DNA of 64,000 nt from Paraburkholderia bannensis NBRC 103871 (GCF_000685015.1 NZ_BAYA01000010.1:62001-126000), one strand, 5' to 3'; positions 1-8,937 are shown, counted from the first letter of the stretch. The notes: generated by a model from the sequence alone, not told the origin. Program-made: numbers and translations.

Positions 1-391
1 AATAACAGAACATTCATGGAATTTCGCGCCACTACATTCCCTTCTTTATACCGCATCATCAATCATTTAATTCCACGGCGTACAGCGCGCAATCACGCCG
101 CCATGCTGTTACGACTGTAAATTCCCCGCTGTTTCCAGCGTCGCCAAGACTTTCATTCTCCCGTCGCAACAAGGCCTAAGATAGCCTCAATTCCCCACAT
201 TTATCGCAACAATTACGCGAATTACCCCATCAAATATTCGGAATTATTTATAAAAGTTTCACAATGGAATGGTTCAATGCGGCCACTTTGACGGCGCCAT
301 CAAAGAGCATCAATTGCATTGACTGCAATTCACCCACCGCTTGCTTTCAACCATCAAGACGAAGCGCCAATTAAAAACTGGAGCGCGCTGT
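1..391. other. Upstream region of the phosphoesterase gene, no gene seen
   Basis: This stretch is clearly more AT-rich than the genes that follow and has no convincing reading frame. It probably carries the promoter of the secreted phosphoesterase gene; an AT-rich segment around 240-262 could hold a -10 element, but I cannot place a full promoter. It contains one perfect inverted repeat, listed separately. Confidence 0.6.
312..330. promoter_or_regulatory. Perfect inverted repeat AATTGCA-N5-TGCAATT
   Basis: Two perfect 7-base arms separated by TTGAC end 61 bases before the chosen start of the phosphoesterase gene. The size and place fit a repressor or activator site. The binding protein is unknown; no regulator gene is adjacent in the window. 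Confidence 0.4.
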
Positions 392-2173
392 ATGCACCCA
401 AGAAAAACCCTGCTATCCATTTCGTTCGCGGCGGCAGTCGTCGCGATCGCCGCGTGCGGCAGCAACAACAACTCGACGCCCACGTCGACGACCGCGGCTG
501 TTTCCGCTCAGGACGCCCTCAAGACGGCCACGCCGATCAAGCACCTCGTGGTGATCTTTGGCGAGAACGAGTCCTTCGACCACTACTTCGGCACCTATCC
601 GAACGCCCAGAACCCCGAAGGCGAACCGACGTTTACGGCGGCGGCCGGCACGCCCACCGTCAACGGCCTCACGTCGGCGCTGCTGACGGCCAACCCGACG
701 GTCTCCAACACGAAGAACCCGAGCGGCACGAACATCAACCCGTTCCGCCTCGACCGTTCGCAGGCCGCCACGGAAAGCCAGAACCACAACTACACGCCGG
801 AGCAGCTTGCAGCAGACGGCGGCGCGATGGATCTGTTTCCGCTGAACACCGGCAACAACGCGGTCGGCTCGGCCAACACGTTCGGCGAGCCGGGCCTCGT
901 GATGGGCTACTACGACGGCAACACCGTCACGGCGCTGTGGAACTACGCGCAGCACTTCGCAATGAGCGACAACGCCTACACCGACACGTACGGCCCCTCT
1001 ACGCCAGGTGCGATCTCGGTGATCTCGGGCCAGCACAACGGCGCCGTGGTGACGAAGAGCGGCGCGGTGGTCACGGGCAGCGCGACGTCGAGCCCGTCGA
1101 CCGACGTGGTGTATGACCTGCAAGGCGGCTGGACGCTGACCGGCGACCTCGACCCGACCGGCGACGCCTGCACGGTCGCGGCCGGCTCGACCACGACGGC
1201 GGCGATGACGTCGAAGAACATCGGCGACCTGCTCAATTCGGGCGGCGTCACGTGGGGCGGCTTCATGGGCGGCTTCAACCTGCAGACCGTGAACGCGAAC
1301 GGCACGACGGGCTGCAACCGCTCGACGTATTCGTCGGTGCTGGGCGCGAGCGAAAGCGACTACGTGCAGCATCACGCGTGGTTCCAGTACTACGCGAGCA
1401 CGCAGAACCTCGCGCATACGCGCCCGTCCTCGGTCGCGGCGATCGGCTATACCGATCCGCTCGACAACACGGCCACGCCGGTGCATCACCAGTACGACGT
1501 CAACGACTTCTTCACGGCGGTCAAGGCGGGCAACTTCCCGTCGGTCAGCTTCCTGAAGGCGCCTGCCGTCGCCGATGCCCACCCCGGCAATTCCGATCCG
1601 CTGGACGAGCAGTCGTTCGTCACGAGCGTGGTGAACTTCCTGCAGCAGCAGCCGGACTGGAAGGACACCGCCGTCATCGTGACCTATGACGATTCCGACG
1701 GCTGGTACGACCATCAGTACATCGCGCCGACCACGTCTTCGTTCGATGCCACCACGGCTGAAACGACGGGCCAGACCACCAAGACCGCCGTCACGGGCGC
1801 CGACCAGCTCAACGGTGCGGGCGTCTGTAACGCCACGGGCGCGGTGCAAGGCGTGGGCGTCAATGGCGGCGCGGTGAATGGCCGTTGCGGCCCCGGCACG
1901 CGCATTCCGTTCCTCGTGATCTCGCCGTATGCGAAGCCGAACTTCGTCGATGGCACCACCGTGGTCACGCAGTCCTCGGTTGTGCGCTTCATCGAAGACA
2001 ACTGGCTGGGCGGCGCACGCATCGGCCAGGGCTCGAACGACGCGAACGCGGGCAGCATCATGAACCTGTTCAACTTCGCGACCACGACGCCGAATGCGAC
2101 GCTCTATCTCGACTCGAACAAGGGCACGCAACTCTCGTCCACGCCGGCAGCCATTACGGGGCCGTCGCTTTAA
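392..2173 (+). CDS. Secreted acid phosphatase / phospholipase C-like phosphoesterase (lipoprotein)
   Basis: The 593-residue product belongs to the phosphoesterase family that includes bacterial phospholipase C and AcpA acid phosphatase. The family hallmark E-N-x-S-F-D-H-Y-F-G is present at residues 58-67, and a metal-site segment with TYDDSDGWYDHQ lies in the C-terminal third. The start at 392 is preferred over an in-frame TTG at 341. It has GGAG nine bases upstream and gives a short basic N-terminus, a hydrophobic segment and a lipobox-like I-A-A-C with Cys22, so the protein is probably an exported lipoprotein. The likely role is release of phosphate from phosphate esters outside the inner membrane; the substrate cannot be read from sequence. 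The cytochrome c peroxidase gene follows after a terminator-like hairpin. Confidence 0.88.
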   Translation: MHPRKTLLSISFAAAVVAIAACGSNNNSTPTSTTAAVSAQDALKTATPIKHLVVIFGENESFDHYFGTYPNAQNPEGEPTFTAAAGTPTVNGLTSALLTANPTVSNTKNPSGTNINPFRLDRSQAATESQNHNYTPEQLAADGGAMDLFPLNTGNNAVGSANTFGEPGLVMGYYDGNTVTALWNYAQHFAMSDNAYTDTYGPSTPGAISVISGQHNGAVVTKSGAVVTGSATSSPSTDVVYDLQGGWTLTGDLDPTGDACTVAAGSTTTAAMTSKNIGDLLNSGGVTWGGFMGGFNLQTVNANGTTGCNRSTYSSVLGASESDYVQHHAWFQYYASTQNLAHTRPSSVAAIGYTDPLDNTATPVHHQYDVNDFFTAVKAGNFPSVSFLKAPAVADAHPGNSDPLDEQSFVTSVVNFLQQQPDWKDTAVIVTYDDSDGWYDHQYIAPTTSSFDATTAETTGQTTKTAVTGADQLNGAGVCNATGAVQGVGVNGGAVNGRCGPGTRIPFLVISPYAKPNFVDGTTVVTQSSVVRFIEDNWLGGARIGQGSNDANAGSIMNLFNFATTTPNATLYLDSNKGTQLSSTPAAITGPSL

Positions 2174-2240
2174 GCGCAACACCTGACCATCGATGAGCGT
2201 CTTCGCGTCATTGCACCCTTGACCGGAGATGCTCCTTTGC

Positions 2241-2277
2241 GCATCGGTTCGGCCCGCGCCGGGCCGATGCATTTTTC
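2241..2277 (+). terminator. Intrinsic terminator after the phosphoesterase gene
   Basis: CGGCCCG-CGC-CGGGCCG forms a 7-base GC stem, with GCAT/ATGC able to extend it past a bulge, followed by ATTTTTC. It lies between the phosphoesterase stop and the cytochrome peroxidase start, so it should reduce read-through into the second gene. Confidence 0.7.
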
Positions 2278-2336
2278 TCCGCGATGAATAGCCCCTTGTT
2301 TACGGGACTTTCGCGGACATTGCTCCGCAACCGTCT

Positions 2337-3767
2337 ATGTCAACGCAACCGTACCGCACGTCGCCACCCGCCGATTCCACCGCGTCTAAAGCGCCATCGC
2401 GCCGCCGCCCACGCCTGCTGGCAGGCTGCGCGGCCGCGCTGTTCGCCGTCGCCGGGTTGACGGGCTATGCGCTCGCGTATCCCGAGCGCATGCCCGCAGC
2501 GCTCGGCGACGCCGTCGAAAATCTCACCGGCGCGAACCCGCATCCTGTGCAACTGGTGCTGCCGCCGCAAGCACCTTTGAGCGCCGTCGCGAAGCTCGGC
2601 AAGCAGATCTTCTACGACGAATCGCTGTCGGCTTCGGGCAAGCAGTCGTGCGCGTCATGCCATAGCGCGTCGCGCGCCTATGGGCCGCCGAACGATCTCG
2701 ACGTGCAACTGGGCGGCCCGCAGCTGGATCGTCAGAGCTATCGCCCGCCCCCTTCGCTTGCGTATCTGTACCGGCAGGCGCCGTTCAGCATCGGCCCCGA
2801 CGCCGCCGATGCCGCCGCGCCGCCCGACTTCAATGCGCTCGCGCAAGCCGCGATGGGCACGCAGCGCGCCGACAAGGTGGCAGGCACGACGCCCGCGACG
2901 GTCGCGATGGTGCCGGTGGGCGGCCTGTTCTGGGATGGCCGTGCGGACTCGTATCAGCGCCAGGCGCTGGGCCCGTTGCTCAATCCGACTGAAATGGCCA
3001 ATCCCGATGCCGCGACCGTCGCGAACAAACTCGCGCATGCATCGTATGCGGACGCCTTCCGCAAGCTGTTCGGCCCGCGCATCTTCGACAATCCGACCAT
3101 GCTGACCGCCGAAGCCATGTTCGCAGTCGGCCGCTATGAATTCGAAGAACCGGACTTCCACGCATTCACGAGCAAATACGATTACTGGCTGCAAGGCAAG
3201 GCGCGCCTCACGCATGCAGAACTGCGCGGGCTGCGTCTATTCAACGATTCGAAAAAGGCCAATTGCGCGGGTTGCCATTTGAGCCAGCCGACTTCCGACG
3301 GCCTGCCACCGCTGTTCACGGACACGCAATACGAAGCGCTGGGCGTGCCGCGCAATCCGCGCCTGGAAGCCAACCGCGACCCGAAATTTTTCGACCTTGG
3401 CCTGTGCGGGCCGATTCGTCAGGACCTGGCGCAGCAAAAGCAGTATTGCGGCATGTTCCTCACGCCGACGCTGCGCAACAGCGCGACTCGCCACGTGTAT
3501 TTCCACAATGGCGTCTATCACGACCTGAAGCAGGTGATGGACTTTTATAACCTGCGCAATACCGATCCGGACAAGATCTATCCGCGCGATGCGGCTGGCA
3601 AGGTGCAGGTGTACAACGACATTCCGCAAGCCTTGCAGGCCAACGTCGATTACGCCGATGCGCCATTCGACCGCAAGCCCACCGACCGGCCCGCGATGTC
3701 GGATCAGGACATTCAGGACATCATAGCGTTCATCGGCACGCTCACGGACGGCTACAAGCCGCATTGA
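2337..3767 (+). CDS. Di-heme cytochrome c peroxidase (MauG/CcpA family)
   Basis: The 476-residue protein has an N-terminal signal anchor (hydrophobic stretch about residues 27-47) and two c-type heme motifs, C105-A-S-C-H109 and C310-A-G-C-H314. This is the arrangement of bacterial di-heme peroxidases and MauG-like proteins. It should act in the periplasm, taking electrons from small cytochromes or copper proteins to reduce hydrogen peroxide. A MauG-like modifying role cannot be excluded. It is longer than classical CcpA (about 320-350 residues); inserts lie between the hemes. It sits 163 bases downstream of the phosphoesterase gene on the same strand and converges with the ParB-like lipoprotein gene. 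Confidence 0.88.
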   Translation: MSTQPYRTSPPADSTASKAPSRRRPRLLAGCAAALFAVAGLTGYALAYPERMPAALGDAVENLTGANPHPVQLVLPPQAPLSAVAKLGKQIFYDESLSASGKQSCASCHSASRAYGPPNDLDVQLGGPQLDRQSYRPPPSLAYLYRQAPFSIGPDAADAAAPPDFNALAQAAMGTQRADKVAGTTPATVAMVPVGGLFWDGRADSYQRQALGPLLNPTEMANPDAATVANKLAHASYADAFRKLFGPRIFDNPTMLTAEAMFAVGRYEFEEPDFHAFTSKYDYWLQGKARLTHAELRGLRLFNDSKKANCAGCHLSQPTSDGLPPLFTDTQYEALGVPRNPRLEANRDPKFFDLGLCGPIRQDLAQQKQYCGMFLTPTLRNSATRHVYFHNGVYHDLKQVMDFYNLRNTDPDKIYPRDAAGKVQVYNDIPQALQANVDYADAPFDRKPTDRPAMSDQDIQDIIAFIGTLTDGYKPH

Positions 3768-3778
3768 TCGCACCAATG

Positions 3779-3810
3779 AAAAATGCCGCCGGGCGCGCTG
3801 CCCGGCGGCA
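3779..3810 (-). terminator. Terminator between convergent genes
   Basis: A perfect 10-base stem GCCGCCGGGC / GCCCGGCGGC with a 5-base loop is followed on the minus strand by ATTTTTC. It terminates the ParB-like lipoprotein gene. Because the stem is symmetrical it may also stop the cytochrome peroxidase transcript. Confidence 0.85.
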
Positions 3811-3824
3811 TCGGCACTGCAAAC

Positions 3825-4973
3825 TTACTGAATGCCGTGACGCGTCTTGTAGTCGAGCGCGTAGGCGATCTTGCCTGGCTTCGACGCCGTGATCGGCTTG
3901 ACCAGGTCGCCGAAATTGCCCTTGGTATAGGCCTTGCCTGCATTGACCTGCGCAAGGCGGCCAAGTTGCGCCCCGGTGAGGCCGGAGATTTCGCCATCGG
4001 TCGAAGCAACCATTTTCACCGATGCATTCCAGACTGCGTTCAGGTAACCCGTGTCGGCGGTCGCGGGATCGGGATCGGTCGTGCCCGCCTTCGTCAGCGT
4101 ATAACCCGTGAGCGGGAAGGTCGTGCGCAGCCAGTCGGCCCAGTAAAACTCCAGGAAGTCGGTCGAAGGCGTCGGCTTGCTGTAACCGATATCGCGCGTG
4201 AAATAGACCAGCGAGCGATAGACGTCGTTCTGCATGCCGAGCTTGAGGCCCAGCCCCGTCGGCAATTGATCGGGCGTGATCGTCGCGCCGTTCGCGTCCT
4301 TCAGGCGCGTATAGCCGCGGCTTTGCATTTCCGCCCAGAACGTGCTGCCCGAATACGCGCTGAGGTTGTCCTTGACCACGACGTGGACGTGCACGCTCGG
4401 GCCGCCGTTGGGCACTTCGTAATACGTCGACGAACCGTGATGGCCGTCGGTCAGGTACAGCGTGTCGCCGTTCGGGCCGATGACGACCGGATTGAGCACC
4501 GTCGTATCGCGCTGGCTCGTGTCCGTGACCGTGCAGGTGTAGGACGTGGCGTCGGTCAGCGTCGACGTGGACGTCGAGCCGTTGCTCGCCAGGCCCGTCA
4601 GCCCTTCGTCCGCGCAGAAGTCGTCGAACTCCTTGGTCATATCGGCTTCGTAGCGGCCGAGCTTGTAATAGATCTGGTCGTAGCCCAGCGCGGCCTGGGT
4701 CGGGCGCAGGTCGCCGAGCGTCACGTCGATCACCTGGCCCGCCGCCGCGGCCTGCCATTTTCCGGGCGTGGTGGCCGCAGGTTGCGAAGCGGTGTCGGGC
4801 GTGGTGGCGGTGGCCGTGTCCGAAGCAGCACCCGAAGTGGCTGCGTCCGAAGTGGGCGTCTTGGCGGTAGAGGCAGGGTCGCCGCCACAAGCGCTCAGCG
4901 CAGTAAAGGCCGTGAGGGAAACAAGCGAGAGGAGCGAAGCCGCGAACGCGCGCTTGCTGGAATTTATTGTCAT
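3825..4973 (-). CDS. Exported lipoprotein with ParB-like/Srx fold (ParBc_2 family)
   Basis: The 382-residue product starts with a signal peptide ending in a lipobox L-S-A-C (Cys29), followed by a Thr/Ala/Ser-rich linker to about residue 70. The folded part begins with IDVTLGDLRPTQ and contains D176-G-H-H179 in a LYLTDGHH context. This matches the putative ParB-like nuclease family (ParBc_2), in which a DGHH element replaces the motif of ordinary ParB. The start at 4973 was chosen because the upstream extension to 5093 would bury the signal peptide. Family members are usually exported and uncharacterised; a nuclease, phosphatase or kinase-like function is only suggested by fold. The gene is divergent from the GGDEF-EAL gene and ends at a strong terminator. 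Confidence 0.75.
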   Translation of the reverse strand: MTINSSKRAFAASLLSLVSLTAFTALSACGGDPASTAKTPTSDAATSGAASDTATATTPDTASQPAATTPGKWQAAAAGQVIDVTLGDLRPTQAALGYDQIYYKLGRYEADMTKEFDDFCADEGLTGLASNGSTSTSTLTDATSYTCTVTDTSQRDTTVLNPVVIGPNGDTLYLTDGHHGSSTYYEVPNGGPSVHVHVVVKDNLSAYSGSTFWAEMQSRGYTRLKDANGATITPDQLPTGLGLKLGMQNDVYRSLVYFTRDIGYSKPTPSTDFLEFYWADWLRTTFPLTGYTLTKAGTTDPDPATADTGYLNAVWNASVKMVASTDGEISGLTGAQLGRLAQVNAGKAYTKGNFGDLVKPITASKPGKIAYALDYKTRHGIQ

Positions 4974-5074
4974 GAAAAGCCCGGCATCTGAAAGAATCGT
5001 AATCAACTCGCAGTGTGCCGGGTGAAAATGAAAGTTATGTGAAAGCATCAATGCGGGCGCAACGATCCAGGCGC

Positions 5075-5090
5075 GCGCAATCGATTGCGC
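5075..5090. promoter_or_regulatory. 16-base perfect palindrome GCGCAATCGATTGCGC
   Basis: The palindrome lies about 100 bases upstream of the lipoprotein start and 230 bases upstream of the GGDEF-EAL start. It could be an operator for either gene; no binding protein can be named. Confidence 0.35.
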
Positions 5091-5227
5091 CAACTTGTTG
5101 CGTCAGCAACGGGATTCGGGCGCCACGTCAGTGCATACGCGCACCACGTCGAAGAATCCATACACCGGCGCAGTGAATCGCGTCGCTCCCATTCAAGCGC
5201 GTGCATCACATTGCCGTTACGCAGTAG

Positions 5228-5241
5228 TAGTGCACGCACTA
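5228..5241. promoter_or_regulatory. Inverted repeat TAGTGC-AC-GCACTA
   Basis: Six-base arms with a two-base centre sit 80 bases before the GGDEF-EAL start codon, a position compatible with control of that gene. Confidence 0.35.
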
Positions 5242-5320
5242 AAAAGCGACGCTGATATTGGCGACGTCGATTTACAGTTCAGAATGCGGCGTAAACTCTG
5301 GTGTCATCCTGGCGCATGCG

Positions 5321-8300
5321 ATGAAGCACAATCCGTTTATTCGACTGCTCGGGCGCTTGCGCGTAGGCCGCAAGCTGCTCCTGATCTATCTGCTCGACCT
5401 GAGCGCGGTCGTCTATATCAGCAGCATCCTGATTCACGAAAAATATATATCGATCGATTTCTCGCAGAAGGAAATCATCGGCAATAGCTATCTGGCGACG
5501 GTGCGCGAGACGCTTGTCGACGTCGCCATGCGCGGCGCAGGCGGCCAGTTCGACACGCAACATATTGCGCAAACGAATGCCGCGCTCTCTCGCGCCGAAC
5601 AGCAATACGGCGCGAACATGCAAAGCGACGAGTTGAATGCGCGCCTGCGCCATGCGCTGGACGCCCTCGCCCATGCGCCGCGCGCCGCCGGATCGCGCGC
5701 CGTGAGCGACGCGCTCGCAGCCTGCCGCGACCTGATTACGCGCGTGGGCAACCAGTCGAACCTGATTCTCGATCCCGACCTCGACAGCTATTACTCGATG
5801 TCGCTGTCGATCCTGCGCTATCCCGCCCTGCTCGACGCGGTGGACGGCATCGGCTTCCGCCTGCACGAAGGCAGCCGCGATGCGCAGAAACAGCGCGAAC
5901 TGAGCACCCGTTACCTCGTGCTCGAAGGCCAGCTCGACGGCGTGGCGCAGGGGCTGCGCTCCGATTTCGCCGAAGCGGGTGCAGCCAACGAAGACGTCAA
6001 GCTCGCGCTCGCCGCGCCCATCGCGCAGTTGCTTGCGGCCATCGAAACCTATCGCGGCGCGGCGCGCGCGGCGGTCGACGCAACGACAAACGGCGGCGCG
6101 AGCGACGCCACGCGCGCGGCGGCGGACGCGGCCCAGCAGGCGCTGGTGGCCCGCGTGGGCGATGCGTGGCGCGCAACCGGCGCGGAGCTCGACAAGCTGC
6201 TCCAGGCGCGCGTGAGCGGCCTGTTCTCGCGCATGTGGCTGCATCTGGGCACGGCGCTGTTCCTGCTGTGCGGCATTCTCTCGATGGTGTATCTGGTCGC
6301 GCAGCAGATCTCGCGGCCGCTGCGCCATCTCGCGCGCGTGATGGACACCGTGCGTCGCACGGGCGATCACCGCCAGCGCGCGACGTGGCATAGCCAGGAC
6401 GAGATCGGCCAACTGGTCACCGGCTTCAACGACATGCTCAAGCAGCTCGATCACGAGCGCGACGTGCAAAAGGAACTCGCGGCCACGGCGCGCGCATCGG
6501 AAGCGCAGCACGCGCTCGTGGAAGCGACGCCGGTGCCGATGATGGTCACCGCCGTGCCGGGTCATGAAGTGCTGCACGCCAACCATCCCGCGCTTTACTG
6601 GCTCAACGGCTGCACGTCCGATCCGTGGGCGTACGGGCTCGATTCCGCGGTGCGGGCGCGCTTTTTCCAGCAGCTTTCCGATCGCGGCGCCATCGACGAA
6701 TTCGAAGTGCGCTGGATGGCGAGCGAGGAACCGACGTGGGCCATGCTCTCCGCGCGCCGCCTCACCTTCCAGGGCCGCGACGCCGTGCTCACCGCCTTCA
6801 CGCCGATCAACCAGATCAAGCTGATGGAGCAGCGCCTGGAACTGTGGGCGAAGGTATTCGAAGCCTCATCGGAAGCGATCCTGATCCTGGACAGCGAACG
6901 CCGCCTGCTGACCGCCAACGCCTCGTTCTATCGCGCAACGGGTTATCGCGCGGGCACGATCAGCGGCAAGCTGCCGCAATTCATCGTCGCGAGCGGCAAC
7001 GGCGAACCGTTGATGGCGCAACTGACTGCGCTGGTGGATATCGCGAGTGTCTGGAACGGCGAAGCCGTAGTGCGTCGGCGCGCGGGCGGCGACTACCCCG
7101 CGTGGCTCATGATCAGCGCCGTGCGCGACAAGCGCGGCAGCGTTTCGCACTATATCTGCACGCTGATCGACATTACCGACCGCAAGAAAAGCGAAGCGCG
7201 CATCCAGTTTCTCGCCGAGCACGACGTGCTCACCGAGTTGCCCAACCGCGCGCTCTTCACGAAACGCGTGGGCAGCGCCATCGACCAGGCGCGGCTCACG
7301 CGCGGCCGCGTCGCGGTGCTGTTCATCGATCTCGACCGCTTCAAGGACATCAACGACAGCTTCGGCCATCATGCCGGCGACGGTCTGTTGCGCTCGGTGT
7401 CGCGGCGTCTCTTGCAATCGGTGCGCGCGGGCGATACGGTCAGCCGCCTGGGCGGCGACGAATTCACGGTGCTGCTTGGCGATGCGGGCGAAGCCGCAGA
7501 CGTGGCGCGCCTCATCGACGAACGCCTGTTGCCGCTGATGCGCGAGCCGCACATGATCGGCGGCGTGACCTTGCAGGTGGCGTGCAGCATCGGCATCGCG
7601 CTTTATCCCGACGACGGCGACGATATCGAAGCCCTGATGCAGAACGCCGACGCCGCCATGTACCGCGCGAAATCGGCCGGGCGCAATCTCGTCAAGTTCT
7701 TTTCGCGCGAAATGGCGGAAAGCACGCGTCTTCGCCTGGAGCTGGAAACGCATCTGCGCACCGCCATCGAGCGCGACGAGCTATGGCTCGCGTATCAGCC
7801 CTGCGTGCATGCCACAACGGGCGAGCTGATGAGCGTGGAAGCGCTGCTGCGCTGGCAGCACCCGCATCTTGGCCCGGTGTCGCCCGCGGACTTCATTCCG
7901 ATCGCCGAGGAAACGCGGCTGATCGTGCCCATCGGCGCATGGGTGATCGACGAAGCGTGCCGCCAGATCGCGCGCTGGCGCGCGGCGGGACTGCCGGAGA
8001 TCCGCGTGTCGATCAATCTTTCGGTGGTGCAGTTGCGCGACGATGCGCGGCTCGTGAACCGGCTGCGCGACAGCCTCGCGGCGCATCGCGTGGAAGCGGG
8101 CAGTCTCGAACTCGAAATCACGGAAACGGTGCTGATGGAGAGCGTCGACCGCTACCTGGGCGTGGTCAACGAAATTCGCGCGCTAGGCGTGAAGCTGTCG
8201 CTCGACGATTTCGGCACCGGTTATTCGAGCTTGAGCTACCTGCATCGCTTCCCGCTCGACCGGCTCAAGATCGATCGCGCCTTCGTGAACGGCAGGCTCG

Positions 8301-8527
8301 AAGCAAGCGCCGATCTCGCGGTGATCCGCGCGATTGTCGAGCTTGGCCATGAACTGGGCTTGCGCGTGGTGGCCGAAGGCGTCGAGCAGGCGCACGAGGC
8401 GCAGGCGCTGCGGCGCCTCGGCTGTGACGAGTTGCAGGGGTTTTTCTACGCGAGGCCGCTGCGGCACGAGGCGCTCGCCGAATGGCTGCAGGCGCGCGCC
8501 GATACGTGCATGGACGAAGCCGTCTAG
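5321..8527 (+). CDS. Membrane GGDEF-EAL protein with HAMP and PAS domains (c-di-GMP turnover)
   Basis: The 1068-residue sensor enzyme has a first membrane segment near residues 16-36, a periplasmic domain, a second membrane segment at about 306-328, HAMP, two PAS-like domains, GGDEF and EAL. The GGDEF motif is intact at 711-715, with an RxxD (RAGD) inhibitory site five residues before it. The EAL domain keeps E840-A-L and downstream catalytic motifs (LDDFGTGYSSL, KIDRAF, VVAEGVE). Both cyclase and phosphodiesterase activities are therefore possible. The ATG at 5321 is chosen because it directly precedes the first membrane segment, although its ribosome site is weak; an upstream in-frame start at 5258 is less likely. 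The stop shares CTAG with the stop of the convergent small gene. Confidence 0.92.
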   Translation: MKHNPFIRLLGRLRVGRKLLLIYLLDLSAVVYISSILIHEKYISIDFSQKEIIGNSYLATVRETLVDVAMRGAGGQFDTQHIAQTNAALSRAEQQYGANMQSDELNARLRHALDALAHAPRAAGSRAVSDALAACRDLITRVGNQSNLILDPDLDSYYSMSLSILRYPALLDAVDGIGFRLHEGSRDAQKQRELSTRYLVLEGQLDGVAQGLRSDFAEAGAANEDVKLALAAPIAQLLAAIETYRGAARAAVDATTNGGASDATRAAADAAQQALVARVGDAWRATGAELDKLLQARVSGLFSRMWLHLGTALFLLCGILSMVYLVAQQISRPLRHLARVMDTVRRTGDHRQRATWHSQDEIGQLVTGFNDMLKQLDHERDVQKELAATARASEAQHALVEATPVPMMVTAVPGHEVLHANHPALYWLNGCTSDPWAYGLDSAVRARFFQQLSDRGAIDEFEVRWMASEEPTWAMLSARRLTFQGRDAVLTAFTPINQIKLMEQRLELWAKVFEASSEAILILDSERRLLTANASFYRATGYRAGTISGKLPQFIVASGNGEPLMAQLTALVDIASVWNGEAVVRRRAGGDYPAWLMISAVRDKRGSVSHYICTLIDITDRKKSEARIQFLAEHDVLTELPNRALFTKRVGSAIDQARLTRGRVAVLFIDLDRFKDINDSFGHHAGDGLLRSVSRRLLQSVRAGDTVSRLGGDEFTVLLGDAGEAADVARLIDERLLPLMREPHMIGGVTLQVACSIGIALYPDDGDDIEALMQNADAAMYRAKSAGRNLVKFFSREMAESTRLRLELETHLRTAIERDELWLAYQPCVHATTGELMSVEALLRWQHPHLGPVSPADFIPIAEETRLIVPIGAWVIDEACRQIARWRAAGLPEIRVSINLSVVQLRDDARLVNRLRDSLAAHRVEAGSLELEITETVLMESVDRYLGVVNEIRALGVKLSLDDFGTGYSSLSYLHRFPLDRLKIDRAFVNGRLEASADLAVIRAIVELGHELGLRVVAEGVEQAHEAQALRRLGCDELQGFFYARPLRHEALAEWLQARADTCMDEAV

Positions 8528-8937
8528 TCGTTCGAAGCGCCGAAACAGCGGCCGCACGAACGCGCCTGGCCAAGGCGCAGCCGCCCGGCGCTCACGGTCA
8601 CTTCATTGCCGCATTCGCAGCGGCAGACCCAGAGGCCGTCACCGGCATAGCGCCCGGTGGTGAGCTGGCCGAACACCTCGCCGCCCTTGAGCGACGGCGA
8701 GCCGGGGCGCGAGCGCCAGACGCGGCGCTGCTCGCGGCAGCCGCAATCGCGCGTCTGCCCGCTCTCGACTTCGGCGAGCGTGGCGCTCAGGTGCGCCCCA
8801 CAGCAGCACTTCCACAGCCACACGTTAGCGCCGCGATATTGCAGCGCAACGAGATCGCCGAAGGCGCGACCGGTAATGTCGCGACTCGGCGGAAAGGGCC
8901 ATGCCGGGGGCAAAGGGGGACGGATACGCTGGTTCAC
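8524..8937 (-). CDS. Small protein with two zinc-ribbon-like repeats
   Basis: The 137-residue protein holds two similar halves, each of the form 'FG-L-(15-20 residues)-W-x-C-x-C-G-(20 residues)-G-x-x-R/S-x-CG-C'. The cysteines are WKCCCG...DCGC and WVCRCECG...SCGRC. Such repeats resemble short treble-clef or zinc-ribbon modules seen in phage and AP2/HNH-associated proteins, so a nucleic acid-binding role is possible but unproven. The gene is convergent with the GGDEF-EAL gene, and the stop codons overlap inside a single CTAG. Confidence 0.65.
   Translation of the reverse strand: MNQRIRPPLPPAWPFPPSRDITGRAFGDLVALQYRGANVWLWKCCCGAHLSATLAEVESGQTRDCGCREQRRVWRSRPGSPSLKGGEVFGQLTTGRYAGDGLWVCRCECGNEVTVSAGRLRLGQARSCGRCFGASND

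Larger units (their letters stand above)
4974..5320. other. Divergent intergenic region with two palindromes
   Basis: No gene is supported in the 347 bases between the ParB-like lipoprotein gene and the GGDEF-EAL gene. It must hold both promoters. It contains two perfect palindromes at 5075-5090 and 5228-5241, listed separately. Confidence 0.6.

Noticed and set aside
413..2272. 619-codon open frame antisense to the phosphoesterase gene
   Set aside because: It is arginine-rich shadow coding produced by high GC on the opposite strand; the phosphoesterase on the plus strand has clear family motifs.
6625..8352. 575-codon frame inside the GGDEF-EAL gene
   Set aside because: Shifted-frame shadow with no domains; the real frame keeps all catalytic motifs.
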